This document shows positions 45,506 through 56,825 of a DNA stretch of 64,000 nucleotides, in pieces. Each line of letters starts with the position of its first letter. The first letter of the stretch is position 1. The stretch covers positions 29,520,767 through 29,584,766 of the forward strand of contig NW_026947509.1 in the NCBI RefSeq assembly GCF_034190915.1, read 5' to 3'. The translations under genes and the position numbers were made by a program. Source of the stretch: Cavia porcellus (lineage: Eukaryota > Chordata > Mammalia > Rodentia > Caviidae). A model generated the notes under the pieces. The model was not told the origin of the DNA. It worked only from the letters and a program-made list of their open reading frames with translations, and ran no database searches.

Positions 45506-45781
45506 TTTGGAGCTGGGGATTTACCTCAGTGGTTCAAGTGCTTGCCTGGTAAGTACAAGGTAATGAGTTTGATCCCCAGTACAAAAGAAAAGAAAGAAAT
45601 TAGAAGACAAAGTCGGTTTTTTGAGCCAGTGTGGTGGTGCATGCCTGTAATCCCAGCACTTGGGAGGCTGAGGCTGGAGGATTATTGCAAATTCAAGACC
45701 AGCCTGGGCTACAAAGTGAGTGTACGGCCAGCATGAACTGCATAAGGAGACCCTGTCTCAAAAAGACAAAAAAGAAAAAGA
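45506..45781 (+). repeat. ID plus B1 pair inside one target-site duplication
   Basis: A sense ID-like unit (AGCTGGGGATTTACCTCAGT to GATCCCCAGTAC) is followed by a sense B1 (ATGCCTGTAATCCCAGCACT, GGCTGAGGCTGGAGGATT). The whole block is bounded by the 12-bp repeat AATTATAGTAAA at 45494-45505 and 45782-45793, so the two parts may have moved as one composite. Confidence 0.8.
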
Positions 45782-45807
45782 AATTATAGTAAAATTGGGG
45801 ATTATAG

Positions 45808-45890
45808 AGCTGGGGATACAGCTCAGTGGCATAAGCACCTGCTTACAAGCAAAAGGTCCTGAGTTCAGTTTCCAGTCCAAAAAAAAAGCG
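45808..45890 (+). repeat. ID SINE
   Basis: AGCTGGGGATACAGCTCAGT, GGCATAAGCACCTGCTTACA, GAGTTCAGTTTCCAGTC, then a run of A. Confidence 0.88.
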
Positions 45891-46269
45891 GGGCAGAGAA
45901 TTCCATTCTTGATTTGGAACAAGTATGTGTGTAACCAGTAATGTACCAGAGACATAGCAGAGACAAATGGGAAACTCTAAGGATATTCTGAATGGTAAAG
46001 TCAGATTCCAAGATCTAGAGAGAAGAAAAAATATGAAGTGAATATTTTAAGCAGTTTCTAACGTGTAGCAAGACAACTTTAGATACATAAAACTGTTTAA
46101 TGTCTTCACTGTTACGTTTGTCCCACGCCATCTTGATTAGACTGACACTACAGATTGAACTCATACTTCCGTCAGACTCTAGAATGTGGAGATTCCACAT
46201 TCTATGGGTGCAGATTTCCATAGCTTAGCTTGAGGACCTGCGAGTTCTGCTGAAGATAAAACTAAGAAG

Positions 46270-46460
46270 AGCAACCAGGTGAGCTGGTGCAGCCCGGGAT
46301 CCCAGCATGTGGGAAGCTGAGGGAAGAGCACTGCGAGTCTGGGCCCTGACCGACAGCCTGGCAACAATGGCTCCAAATCAAAAGAAACAAATAAAGGCTG
46401 GGGCTGCCACTCAGAGGGACGGTGCTGGGTTCCATCCTGAGGGCACAGCAGGTGCAGAGC
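46270..46460 (+). repeat. Degraded B1-ID composite SINE
   Basis: GGTGAGCTGGTGCAGCCCGG and CAGCATGTGGGAAGCTGAGG, then AAAGAAACAAATAAAGGCTG and a weak ID-like tail. Confidence 0.6.
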
Positions 46461-46641
46461 AGAGGCCTTGGTGCAGCAGGTGAAGCTAGGATGCACTGTG
46501 CTCATGGGGCTGCTCCCCAGGGGCTCTGGAGTCCCTAATTCAGAAGGGATCCCTAAAACTTGCCTCTTGGAAAGCCCTTTTATGAGTCAAGGAGCAAAGA
46601 TGACATCAGGACCCCATCCCGTGCTGCTCTCCTGTGTCCCA

Positions 46642-46848
46642 CCCACAGCCCTGGGGCATGTGGTGCAGCCGCCCCTGCAGCACCCCTCACTGACAGAAGG
46701 ACCCAGATTCAGCTCCTCAAACCCTCCAGGCTCTCTCGAGCCATCCCCACCACCCAGCACAACTGGAGCATCAGGGCTGGTGATGGTGAGCCTCACTGGG
46801 AGGCTGAGCAAGCAGTGCCTGCCCTCAGCCTCAGAGGCCACAGACTAT
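46642..46848 (+). repeat. Inverted duplication, arm 1
   Basis: A 207-bp segment (starts CCCACAGCCCTGGGG, ends GGCCACAGACTAT). Its reverse complement recurs at 47913-48116 with about four substitutions and one 3-bp indel by eye. It is not one of the SINE families seen elsewhere in the window. It ends 85 bases short of the adjacent UBE2F exon. Confidence 0.95.
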
Positions 46849-46933
46849 GGGCAGCAGGCAGCTGCTCTCGCCAGGGTCCCCCAGTATATCTGGCCAAGGG
46901 AGTCAAGGAGCTGGCATACAGCCTGATACTTAC

Positions 46934-46966
46934 AGTGAACAGAGAGTTCAGTCCCCAGACAACATC
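46934..46966 (-). CDS. UBE2F: UBE2F 33-nt exon (residues 138-148)
   Basis: DVVWGLNSLFT, phase 0 to 0. Acceptor CTGTTACAG; donor ACT|GTAAGT. It lies between the two inverted-duplication arms. Confidence 0.97.
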
Positions 46967-47580
46967 CTGTAACAGAGAAAACAGAAAGGGGTGCTCAGGC
47001 CCCGGGTACTGAAGTCTTTTAGGCCCAGGACAGAGAAACCCCCCATGGATCTGCATCAAAGCTGTGTTCAGCAAGTGGGCTTTCCTTGAGACCGGGATGA
47101 AAACCACCTTTCCTCAAACTTGGGGAGCTAATGAGAGCTAGTCTCGGGAGTGAGGAGAATCCAAAAGGGACCCTACAGCCACTACTCAGACCCACTCGGG
47201 CACTAAGTGCACCCCAAGTGCCCCTTGGAACTCCTCCACCTGTCACCACACAGATATCAGCATTCAGCCACACAACTGCCAAATAAACCTGCGGCCTTTG
47301 ATACCGACTGAGCCTGTAGGGTCCTAGCTACTTGCCAGGACCTGTGTCCTTCCGTTCCCTCAAGGACTGAGGGAGGTGTGTGTTTCCAGGACTCAACATT
47401 TTCATTAGGATAAAACTGGAAACCAGGGCTGTTCTCTTTCTATGGCAGCTGCCAGTGGGTCCTCGCGCCTGTCCATGCCCACATCTGCCTTCTCTCTACC
47501 CGGCCACCTGGTCCTGACCCAGCCGAGTGCTGCTTTCCCTGGCCCCCGGGGAGGACGGTGACCAAGGCACCCACTCTCAC
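46967..47580 (-). other. UBE2F intron between the 58- and 33-nt exons
   Basis: 614 bp, wholly within the loop of the inverted duplication. No SINE recognised. Confidence 0.8.
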
Positions 47581-47638
47581 CTTCAGTGTTCTTGTAGGAG
47601 CCCAGCCAGTGCCGTCAATTGAATGTTCTCGCAGCAAA
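47581..47638 (-). CDS. UBE2F: UBE2F 58-nt exon (residues 119-137)
   Basis: One base completes Ser118, then [19 protein letters not shown], phase 0 out. Acceptor CTGTTTCAG; donor AAG|GTGAGA. It also lies between the inverted arms. Confidence 0.97.
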
Positions 47639-47912
47639 CTGAAACAGAGAGGAAATACAGGGCCCTCAGCGTGCCCTGAGCCTCGGGCGCCCTCCCCTGT
47701 GAGCTGGGATCCTCCTGGCAATGCAGTACATGCTGCAGGGCACCTCAAGGGGTCCCCCTGCGGCTGCTCGGCTTCCTTTCTGCCCTGCCATGCTGCCAGT
47801 GCTTCCTCCTCTACACAGACCTTTGATCCTTCATGGGAAGCTTCCAGATGCTTCAAACCACATGCAAAAAACACCTGTCGGTCACAGGATGATGCTGACA
47901 AAAACAACACTG

Positions 47913-48116
47913 ATAGTCTGTGGCCTCTGAGGCTGAGGGCAGGCACTGCTTGCTCAGCCTCCCAGTGAGGCTCACCATCACCAGCCCTGATGCTCCAGTT
48001 GTGCTGGGTGGTGGGGATAGCTCGAGAGAGCCTGGAGGGTTTAAGGAGCTGAATCTGGGTCCTTCTGTCAGTGAGGGGTGCTGCAGGGGTGGCTGCACAT
48101 GTCCCAGGGCTGTGGG
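47913..48116 (-). repeat. Inverted duplication, arm 2
   Basis: Reverse complement of 46642-46848, starting ATAGTCTGTGGCC on plus and ending CAGGGCTGTGGG. Visible differences: CTTAAA for CTCAAA, GAGCTAT for GAGCCAT, and a small indel near the outer end. The spacer between arms is 1064 bp. Confidence 0.95.
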
Positions 48117-48269
48117 GCTCCAGGGATACTATCCTAACATGCACCATTCAATTGCTTGAGGCCTATGACGAGGAAGCCCAAAGCCTGCAGCACACCCCCC
48201 AGGGGCTCAAAGCCGTATGAGCTCCTGAACACAACACTCTAATGACTGGTTCTTAAAAAAGGTTTTCAG

Positions 48270-48363
48270 GGGCTGGGAATTTAGCTCAGCTAAATGGCGT
48301 AAGCACTGCCTGGGAAGTTCGAGGTCATGAGTTCAATCCCTGGTACCAAAAAAAAAAAAAAAA
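48270..48363 (+). repeat. ID SINE
   Basis: GGGGCTGGGAATTTAGCTCA, GAGTTCAATCCCTGGTACC and an A-run. It carries a small internal duplication of GCTAAATGGC, and imperfect flanking repeats AGGTTTTCA / AGGCTTTTCA. Confidence 0.88.
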
Positions 48364-49799
48364 CAAGGCTTTTCAAAAGGGAAGCTTCCAGGCAGCAGCA
48401 CCCTGTGGGGTTGGGTCAGACCAGGGGAAGGGGTGCACCCTAGCTCCAGCAGGATGAAGAGGCACCGTTTCCTGTGTTCAGATGCACAGGACATCTCATA
48501 TCAGCAGTGTCTTGTACTCTGGAAATTAGGGCTTACTGTCCAGTTCCTCTCCAGAGACACTCTCACATCTGTCAATTACGCTGTGCACTGCTCTGATCGA
48601 CACAGAGGGCTCTGTGCCTTATGCGAATCAGGCTTCGTTCAGATGCCCATAAGACAAGTTAGGAGAAAACACATATAAGTATAGATTTTAAATCAAAACC
48701 ATAATCTTGTCTATTAAAATCAGAAAAACAATCAACCTCAAATTAACCACGAGTTTACTTTGAGCTTTTAAAGATAGAAGAAGATAATCTCATTCCCTGA
48801 CAGTTGGCTGGACACCTTTCTACCCTACAGAGGCACCAGTGAATCCAACTAAGCAGACGTGGCACTTCACAGCTGTGAAGGCTTTCAGGGAGTTACTGAC
48901 CAAGTCCTAAGGGCATCCTGAACTGCAGAGATGGGCTCAAAGGACATGGGATTATTTTTGACTACGCCTGGCCTTGTCCTCAGCCCTCCACAAGCCCCCC
49001 TCCTCGGGACATGCAAACTGCTCCCTATCACCTGGCTTGCTCTGCAGCAGGAGGAACCTCTGACAAAGCCAGCCTGTGGGCATTCTATCAGTAGCGTAGC
49101 ATGGCATGGGAATGTCACCCCTGCCGGCAGGCAGGCGAGGTACAAGGGCTACCAGGCCCGAGAGGGCCATGTCACAGGTCATACAGAAGTTCTCACCCAG
49201 CTCCAGCAGACAGTGGGGCCAGAAGGAGTTGATTAAGCAAGGGGACAGAAGGGCCCTAAGGAGGCCACCAGACACTTAAAGACTCTAGGTCCACAGAGCT
49301 GAGGTGTAACCACCGAGCCCTGGACCTGAGCCCCAGCCTGACTGCAGCCTCTGACCACAGGGCAGTGTGGAACAAGGGGCCTGAGGACCAGGCAGCCTTC
49401 AAGCAGTGCGGAGGAGCAAAAGAGCAAGCTCCGGCAGCTGCCACCTGAGGGCTGTGCTCCTAGCCCCAGCAAAGGCGAGAGTGCTGCAGGCTTTGCAGGG
49501 AGAACCTGGCAGAAGTTCCAGGCATCAGCTGTCACAGCCTCTGTCTTCACTGGGCACTGGCAGACCTGCTGTGGGGCTTCCTAGGTTAAATACCTAGCAG
49601 TGAGCAACAAGCCCACACATTATCCAACCATATGTGAACACAGTACAGAGCGCGCCACTGAAGGGCAGTGCAGGTATCTGCACCTGGGTGCCCTCTGAGG
49701 CAGCCCTGTCATCCCTGCTGTCCCTGCCCAGGGGCACTGCCCATCTGTCTCCTGAGTGCTCACGGGTATCTGCCAGTGAGCTTTTCTCTTTCAGTTTTG

Positions 49800-49990
49800 T
49801 GCTCATGGCTTTTTGTTAGTTTGTTTTGTGGTAAAGGCACTGAACCCAGCACCTTCACATTGAGTTACACCCTCAGCCCTTTTAAATTTTGAGACAGGGT
49901 CTTGCTAAATTGTCTGGGCTGGGTCTGAACCAAGGAGTCTCCTGCCTCAGCTTCCTGGAGTGCAGACATTACCAGTGAGTGCCATCACCT
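49800..49990 (-). repeat. B1-ID composite SINE, antisense
   Basis: ID-like part (GGTAAAGGCACTGAACCCAG) followed by TTTTGAGACAGGGTCTTGCT, CTCCTGCCTCAGCTTCCTGG on plus. Confidence 0.8.
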
Positions 49991-50709
49991 TAAGGGCACA
50001 CTAAACAACACTGCCTTCAAGGTTGGTGGCTTTTCTATTAGGCTTCTGCCCACTTGCTGCTGTCATCCTCCATAAGTCATCTGATTTCCCAGAAGACCAC
50101 AGGCAAAGCTGGGCAGGGGGCATGGGCAGGGGCATGGGGCACCATGCAGAGCCAGCGCACACCCTCGCCAGGGAAAGCTGTGGTGGGGCTACAGGTCCAT
50201 CCTTAAGGGCAGGGGAAGACAGCCTGAGGACCGGTACCCAGGCCCATCTATGAGGTTGACAGCATGTGTGCAGATGGGGGAGGCGGATGGCATGTGAAGT
50301 GTTACTGGGACAGGACAGGAAGGTGTCCTGCCACTCAGGCTTGCTTCCCCAGGTGACCAACCGTCACAGACCGACCAAGTGGGGAGAGGGGTGGGGTCTG
50401 GGGAACACAGCTAATGGGGAGAAAACCCCGCCTCTCGCCCACTCCACACTGTGCCCGGCCTGGAGGCTTCCTTTCCTGGCTTTCATCAGTTGCCTTCTGT
50501 CATGTTGGCTACAGCCAGGCCCATGTAAGTAAGGTGGTCTCTGGGCGAAGGTGGCAGGAAGGTGATGGCACCCAGCAGCCCTCAGCACCTGGGCCCCACA
50601 GGAGGCCCTGTATGGAGCAAGGACTGGGGATGGGCGTCAGTGTCTCTTGGAGGAAGTGGGGTATAGGGGGCTCACAAACAGCACTCAAGGGCAAAGGAGG
50701 ATGGCTCAC

Positions 50710-50780
50710 CTCAGGCAGATCTCCCCTGTCTCGGTGATGTTGGGGTGCCAGATCTTGGTCAAGCACTTCACTTTGGGAGG
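50710..50780 (-). CDS. UBE2F: UBE2F exon with HPN motif and catalytic cysteine
   Basis: 71 nt, phase 0 in and phase 2 out: [20 protein letters not shown] then ICL. It carries HPN and the active-site Cys116. Acceptor CTGTTGCAG; donor AG|GTGAGC. Confidence 0.98.
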
Positions 50781-51144
50781 CTGCAACAGAGAAAATCCTT
50801 ACTGTGACGACAGTCTCCCCAGACCATGCCTGCAGCTGCTGGCCCCTGCAAGGTCCCCTGGTCATCACCACCAGGCTGGCTTGGCCCGAATGCAGCTTGC
50901 CAGGGTCCACAGCAACACTGAATGTCTTGGTTTTTGGGTCACATTGCCAACTACTCCTCACCTCTACAAAGAACTTTTAATGTAGAGGCCTGGGAAAAAT
51001 CAAGTTCTGTAGGTTAAGATCTGGCTTCAAACATAATTGCTACCGCCATTAAGCAAGGCTGGTATCTGGGCCAGCAGACACCAGAGACACAGAGGACACA
51101 CCTGTCTGCACAGTTACTGGGCCACCACCAGGGTGTCTGCTCTT

Positions 51145-51262
51145 TCTTTCCTTTTTTGAAATGTGTCTCCTTGTGTAGCCCAGGTTGGCCTTGAACTCAA
51201 AATGAACCTTCTGCCTCTACCTCCTGAGTGCCAGGAGGACAGATGTGTGCCACCACGCCCAG
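51145..51262 (-). repeat. B1/Alu-like SINE, antisense
   Basis: TTGTGTAGCCCAGGTTGGCC, TTCTGCCTCTACCTCCTGAG, GTGTGCCACCACGCCCAGTC on plus. Confidence 0.88.
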
Positions 51263-51371
51263 TCAGGCTGAGTGGTTAGGGGACTTCAAGAAAAACACGC
51301 ACACAGAAGTTCATGTGTGGACCTATATCATACACCCACCACAGTAAAACCAGTAAGCCAAACTGGCCACT

Positions 51372-51756
51372 GTTGTGGCTTGGCATAACTGATGCCATCT
51401 TGAGCTTTTAACTCGTGCCCTGTATTTGACTCAGAAAAATGGAAAATTACTCAGGGTATATAAGTCCCATGAGAAAACCAGAATGAGCTGTATCTACAGG
51501 AGAAAAATTAACCTCCTCAACAAAGAAGCAGAATACAAGTGTCAACTGAAAATTAATGAAAGATTCGAGCTAAACTGTTTCCAACAGGATGTTTTTTGTG
51601 ATTCTCTCTTTTAAAAATTCTGTAACTTTTCAGTTCCAGGCCACTTGTTTGGACCCTGAATCAGGGGGGTCTGTATACAAGTGGTCCTGAGCTCAGTTAA
51701 TTAAATTCCAAATTTATCAATTTGGCTGCTTGGATTCCTACATTGTTGTTCACAAA
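51372..51756 (+). repeat. Possible solitary LTR
   Basis: Starts TGTTGTGGCTTGGC and shows a TATATAAG box near 51459, GACCCTGAATCAGGGGGGTC near 51653, and an end near CATTGTTGTTCACA. The TG...CA ends and TATA-like box fit an old retroviral LTR, but I do not recognise the family. Confidence 0.35.
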
Positions 51757-52652
51757 CCCATCTCAGCCACCACCAACTGTCAGCAGTTTGTGCTGATTTG
51801 TCACTGAGCCTAGCTACATCTCTGTGTCCAACCATGGAGTGGGGAGTTGTCAGAATGTTAAATTCAGTGGTTCCTCGCTGGCACCCAGCTCTGAGCTTTC
51901 TCCCTTCTCCCCATCATTCTCCCACCCCAATTCTTCACTCGAAGCCTGGCCAATCTGCCTTCCTTGGGGAACAACTTCCCATCCCGCACCTGTAACCACA
52001 GCGCCACACATCCTGTGTCACCCAGAACATCCGATACTCTGGTTCTGGGCCACACTAGAATGACTCAGGTCAGGTTCTCTCTAAAAGCTGAGCCAACCTC
52101 AGCCGCTTCCCACCGCCCCCTCCCCGTTCCCTCCTGGGACTCTGGTCCATGAGCTTCCTGTCGTCTATTAGTGACTGTGCAGCTCACCCTTGCACCACTC
52201 TGTCAGCCCCCCTGATGCTTTGCAGGTTCCTCAAAAGGAAGGAGAATGCATCAATATTTGGTGTAACAATTACCGAGCAGGGTCTTGGAGGGATTAACAC
52301 ACACTCTGGGTAAAAGTTACCTACTACTGAACAAGGCATTATTCCCTGAATTCTAAAGCACACATTTTATAGATCTCTAGGATTCTGGCCCTATACCATA
52401 AACAAAGCCAGTAATTCAAAATAAAAATGCCTTTCTTATTTACCAAATCAGAGTTACATAAAGCACACAGGCCGATGGCCTGGCAAACAACACACAGGAG
52501 GCATTCACCAGCTGAATAAATCGATTTCTATACTGAAGCTCCATAAACTTCTGCTGCTGAGTGGCATTCAGGGCTCAGCCCCCATGATGGTGACAGGGCC
52601 ACTAGGGGCAGGTGCTGCCAGACTGGGTGTCAGGGCCCAACAGGCTACTCAC

Positions 52653-52720
52653 CACCATGTTGTATGCATCAGGAACTTCAGTTTCAAACTGGAATTTTCC
52701 ACCCTGGTAGTAACCCTCAT
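52653..52720 (-). CDS. UBE2F: UBE2F exon (residues 72-94)
   Basis: 68 nt, phase 1 in and phase 0 out: [20 protein letters not shown] then MV. Acceptor TTTTGACAG; donor GTG|GTGAGT. Confidence 0.97.
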
Positions 52721-55074
52721 CTGTCAAAAAACAAAGCAAAACAAATTCCTTTAAATTAAAAAAAAGAAAGTGAGAACAAAAAGCAAATGCTCAGGTTGTG
52801 CAAACGCAGAGTGCCAAGAGATTAGAACCAGGTCTGCAGAGTCTAGGCCCATGCCCCCGGACATCCCTGGGCCCCGGGCCATGGCTAAGAGTCCTGTGAG
52901 GCAGGGCTCCTCACCCTACCACCCGGCTCTGCATGGAGCACCAGGGGCACCACCTTCACCCTATCCTCTCCTGCCTGCGGCACTTCCTCTCACTCTGCTT
53001 GTGTCTGGCCTTTTACAGATATCAGGTCTCAAGAGACCAGGACCTGCACAACGGCCAGGTTGGCAGCCGAGTCCCGAGCACCCACCCACCTGCTCCCAGC
53101 AGGGCTCCGGGCTCAGAACCACAGAAACCGGAGAATCACACTTCAGTGAGTACTCACAACAGCTTCAGGATAGAGCCAGCCCTTGAGGGCAGGGGAAGTG
53201 ATGTCCAGGCCCCCAGATCTGCAGAGGCCCCGTGGGACAGCCCCTCTCAACTAGACTAGAAAGTGGCTGCCTAGAAAACTCCCAGCTTCCCAAGTGGCAC
53301 AACAAGTGCCAACTTCAAAACGACAGCTGACCCCATCTGCACTTTAAAACAAAAGAAAACCCTTAAGAGGTGCCTTAGGAATTTCGTCCTGGTTTTGGTT
53401 TTCAGCAGTGCTAAGGACTGAGTCTCCACCCCAGCTGCATCCTAGGCCTCACGCACCCCCTGCTCACCGCAGCACTGAGCCCTGGCGTGAAGCTTCGGTC
53501 CCACACAACTGTTGGAGGCATGGCTGCCCTGTACCATCCTCCCCGGTGTGAACACCCACAGCACACACTGTCAGTCTATAAGGCTATGTGTGGCCACCCC
53601 AGCAGCCATGCCGTGTTTGCCAGCTTGTTTCCCAGGGCAAACTCCCCAAACAGTCGCCTACCAGCTTTGGAGAGATCCCAGGGAATTCTCGAGGAAGAAC
53701 TGGATCTAACTGATCCTGGACAGGCAGTTCTGACTTCTTCCCCTTTCAGGAAGCAAATCTCCGAGCAGGGGACTGCTTTAACCCCTTACTCCCACTGCCT
53801 GGTCCAGAGCCCTGCTGTGTAGCCTGCAGCGCGGTAGGGGCACCCAAAGCAACTCCTGCCCTGGGTGTCTCCTACCGTTGCTCTCATGCTCAGCTCTGCA
53901 CCTGTTCCACAGGCCACAATGTCCTGGGGAAGGGGGGTCCAGGCCCAATCTTGTCCATACCCTGTGTACCAGGCCTGGCATCCCGTCCAGCCTGGCCAGC
54001 TCCTGGGCCCATCTGGGTGGGGTCTGAGAGGCCCTTCTCCAGGAACCATCCTCAACTCCTGTCTTCAAGGAGCCACACAACAAGCAGTCATGCCCAGTTG
54101 CCCTTTGGAAAGTTGTTCTCCTGGTGTAATCCTGGGACTCATTCAAGGCAGCAGCACTCGCTAGGATCCACCTCTGGGTGCCGACTCCTCCAGCTCCACC
54201 AGCACGTGGCTAACCCACCCTCCCAGTGAGCAGACCTGCTGCCCAGCAGCGCGCTTGGCCTCAAGGCTATGGTGCCTCCACTAGACGGGGTTTGGACTCC
54301 GCCTCAGAGGTCAGCACCGCAGAGGCTGCAGGAGCAGCCAGGAGGACACAGGGCACAGAGGAGGGGTCTTGGAAGCTGCACCTCCTTCGGGTCCCCATGT
54401 TCTCTCTCTGCTCCTCGGCTGCCAGCCTGTGAGTTGCTTCCCTTTACCAAGCCAGCTCTACCTCCAAGCCAGCTATCCCAGACTGAACCCTCAGACACCG
54501 CACAGTGATCCTCTCTCTTGCAGCCATGTGGGTCACACATTCTGTCCGGGAAACAGGAGGGTGACTGACAGTCCCAGGGAGGGCCAGGCCAACAGGCACC
54601 ATGCCCAGGACCCTGGTTTACTCTACAGACACTGCGGCTCAGATGGTGCAATCTGATGGCAAGTGATTCAGACTTTGCCTGTCATTTCCATCCCTCATCA
54701 CTGTGGGACAGTATCTACCCCATCCGAGGGCTGACCAAGCAGGTGCCTGGCTCCCAGTCCCATAGCACGACCACACTCACAGGGAGAGCACTGCCCGAGC
54801 AAGCGAGGGAGCAGCGTCACACCAATGTCACTGGCAGACATCCGTGACCACCTGAAAGAGCTGAATCTGCCAACCCTGGGTCTGAGGAAGGGGGCGGGGA
54901 CGAGTGACACGGCAGCCCTCGCCCTCTTCCTGGGTGCACAGGCCCTCGGGGTACTACTCCAGGGAAGAGCAGCATGTGGCCAAGGGCAGCCGAGGGGAGG
55001 GAGGGTGATGGCGTCATGGGGCCTCTGCTGCCATGGCGTGCAGCTCCATCAGCCAGGTGGCAAAGCTTCATGTC

Positions 55075-55200
55075 GTGGTTTTTGGAGGAGAGTGGTTGAG
55101 AGAGGGTCTCCTGTGTAATTCAGAGGCCTTTAACTTGCAGCAATCCTCCTACCTCAGCCTCCCAGCACTGGGATTATAGGTGTGGGTTACCACACCTGGC
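55075..55200 (-). repeat. B1/Alu-like SINE, antisense
   Basis: CAATCCTCCTACCTCAGCCT, CAGCACTGGGATTATAGGTG, TACCACACCTGGCC on plus. Confidence 0.88.
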
Positions 55201-55654
55201 CCCATGCCCTGCTTTTCAAGAAATGGAAGAAGGCACCTAGCCTAGTGGTCAGCAAAAAGACCATAAAAAATGTTTTCTATGATATTATTGGTTTAATTCT
55301 GAGTTTAACTCTGAAGTCCAAGGACAAAAGTCAGAGCAGCAATGCCGTCCATATGGTCCATGGGTTCCTATGAACACGCAGCTCCCATTTATACTGCGCT
55401 CTCAGACAGGCTGTGGGAGGTGGGGACCTGCCAAGCCACAGCCTAAACCCCACTCCTTCCCCAGGACTCCATGAGTCCTCCCCCACCCAACACTGACCTA
55501 GCACCAGAGACAGTGCTTCCTGGACCGTTGTCATTCAGGAGGGAAAAAGATGCTGCACTGAACTCCACAACAGCAGGTGGGAGGAGAAAGGAGGAGGCAG
55601 GGAGATTGTAGTGACACAAGGCAAGAAAAGAAATAAAAGTAAAAACTGAAGGGG

Positions 55655-55740
55655 GGGCTGGAGGCTTGGCTCAGCAGGCAGGGGCTTGCCTGGTGTGTGC
55701 AAGGCCCGGGGCCCAGTCTCAGCACTGGTGGAATACATCA
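55655..55740 (+). repeat. ID SINE (degraded)
   Basis: GGGGCTGGAGGCTTGGCTCA, GGGGCTTGCCTGGTGTGTGC, CCCAGTCTCAGCACTGG. Confidence 0.75.
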
Positions 55741-56469
55741 AGAAGCCGGGAGAAAGATGCTGTTACACACAGATGGCCTGGCAGTTACAGAGTTCTACAG
55801 ACTCTTCACAACGGCTACTAGCACTAACCGCAGGCTTACCAACGTTGCAGGACCAAGGTCACTGTCAGAAAACTGACTCACAAAGCTTTGTACGGAAAGA
55901 GGGGAAGAGGGGTTAAAGGGAGGAGAGGAAAGAAGCAAGACAAATTCCCTATGATGAGCATTATGATTTGGTATATCTAAATGTACCAATAATTAAAACA
56001 GGACTAGCCAGTCGAGATGGAAGCTGTTCTTTCCCTTCCCAGGACACTCACTTTGCCCTCTGCACGGCTGAGTGTGGGTGGTTGGTGGCTTGGCCACAGC
56101 CCTGAAGCTGGGCACACTTTTTTTTTGGTCCTCCTGGGCGGACACCCAGTGATGGGACCACTGGGTCACACATGATAGCACAGATAACTACTGTGGGGGG
56201 GACAAATCTGAAGAGCAATAGATTTTTTTCATCAAATCTCCTAGCAGAAAACAGAAGAATACATTTTGTAACCTGGAAAAAGCAAAGAAAATTTTAAATA
56301 AGACCAAAAAGCATGTTTAAAGCACATGCAACACTATACTGTTAAAATTTTCTCAACAAAAACATTAAAAACTGAGCAGAGAAATATTCACAGCTCACCT
56401 ACCTGACAAAGGACTTGTAGTGGGTCTCACAATAATGGCCTTAGTAAAGCTTATTGTATAAAAGCAAGC

Positions 56470-56825
56470 ATGCACCTGGTGTGGTGCATGCTTGCAATAC
56501 CAGCACTTGTAGGCTGAGGCAGGAGGATTGCCACAAATTTGATACTAGCCTGGGCTACGGAATCAATTCAAGGTCAGTCTAAACTATAGAGTGAGAATCC
56601 CAGTACTATAAAGAGCTGAGAGAGGAGGATGTCAAGATTGAGTCCAGCTCAGGCAACTTCAGAACTAAAAACAAAGAATATTTTGAAAGGGCTGTGGAGC
56701 AGCGTAAGTGCCTGCCTGGCAAATTCAAGGTTGTAAGTTTGATCCCCAGTACCAAAAAAAAAGGTTGTGGATGCAGCTCATTGCCAAGGTCCTGGATTCA
56801 ATCCTCAGTACCGTGTGTGCACACA
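56470..56825 (+). repeat. SINE cluster (B1 then two ID-like units)
   Basis: B1 part with CTTGCAATACCAGCACTTGT and GGCTGAGGCAGGAGGATTG. Then an ID-like unit with CCTGCCTGGCAAATTCAAGG and TTTGATCCCCAGTACC, then a shorter ID-like unit ending ATTCAATCCTCAGTACC before a CA run. Confidence 0.85.

Larger units (their letters stand above)
44915..46933 (-). other. UBE2F intron holding inverted-duplication arm 1
   Basis: 2.0 kb. It contains an ID-B1-ID SINE cluster (45509-45890), a degraded composite SINE (46270-46460) and arm 1 of the inverted duplication (46642-46848). Confidence 0.8.
47639..50709 (-). other. UBE2F intron holding arm 2
   Basis: 3.07 kb. Contains arm 2 (47913-48116), a sense ID SINE (48270-48363) and an antisense composite SINE (49800-49990). 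Confidence 0.8.
50781..52652 (-). other. UBE2F intron
   Basis: 1.87 kb; contains an antisense B1 (51145-51262) and a possible LTR fragment (51372-51756). Confidence 0.75.

Noticed and set aside
46560..47012. Similar protein translations at 46560-47012 (+) and 47440-48147 (-) suggesting a duplicated gene
   Set aside because: The similarity comes from the inverted DNA duplication in UBE2F introns. No codon bias, start context or known family supports a protein.
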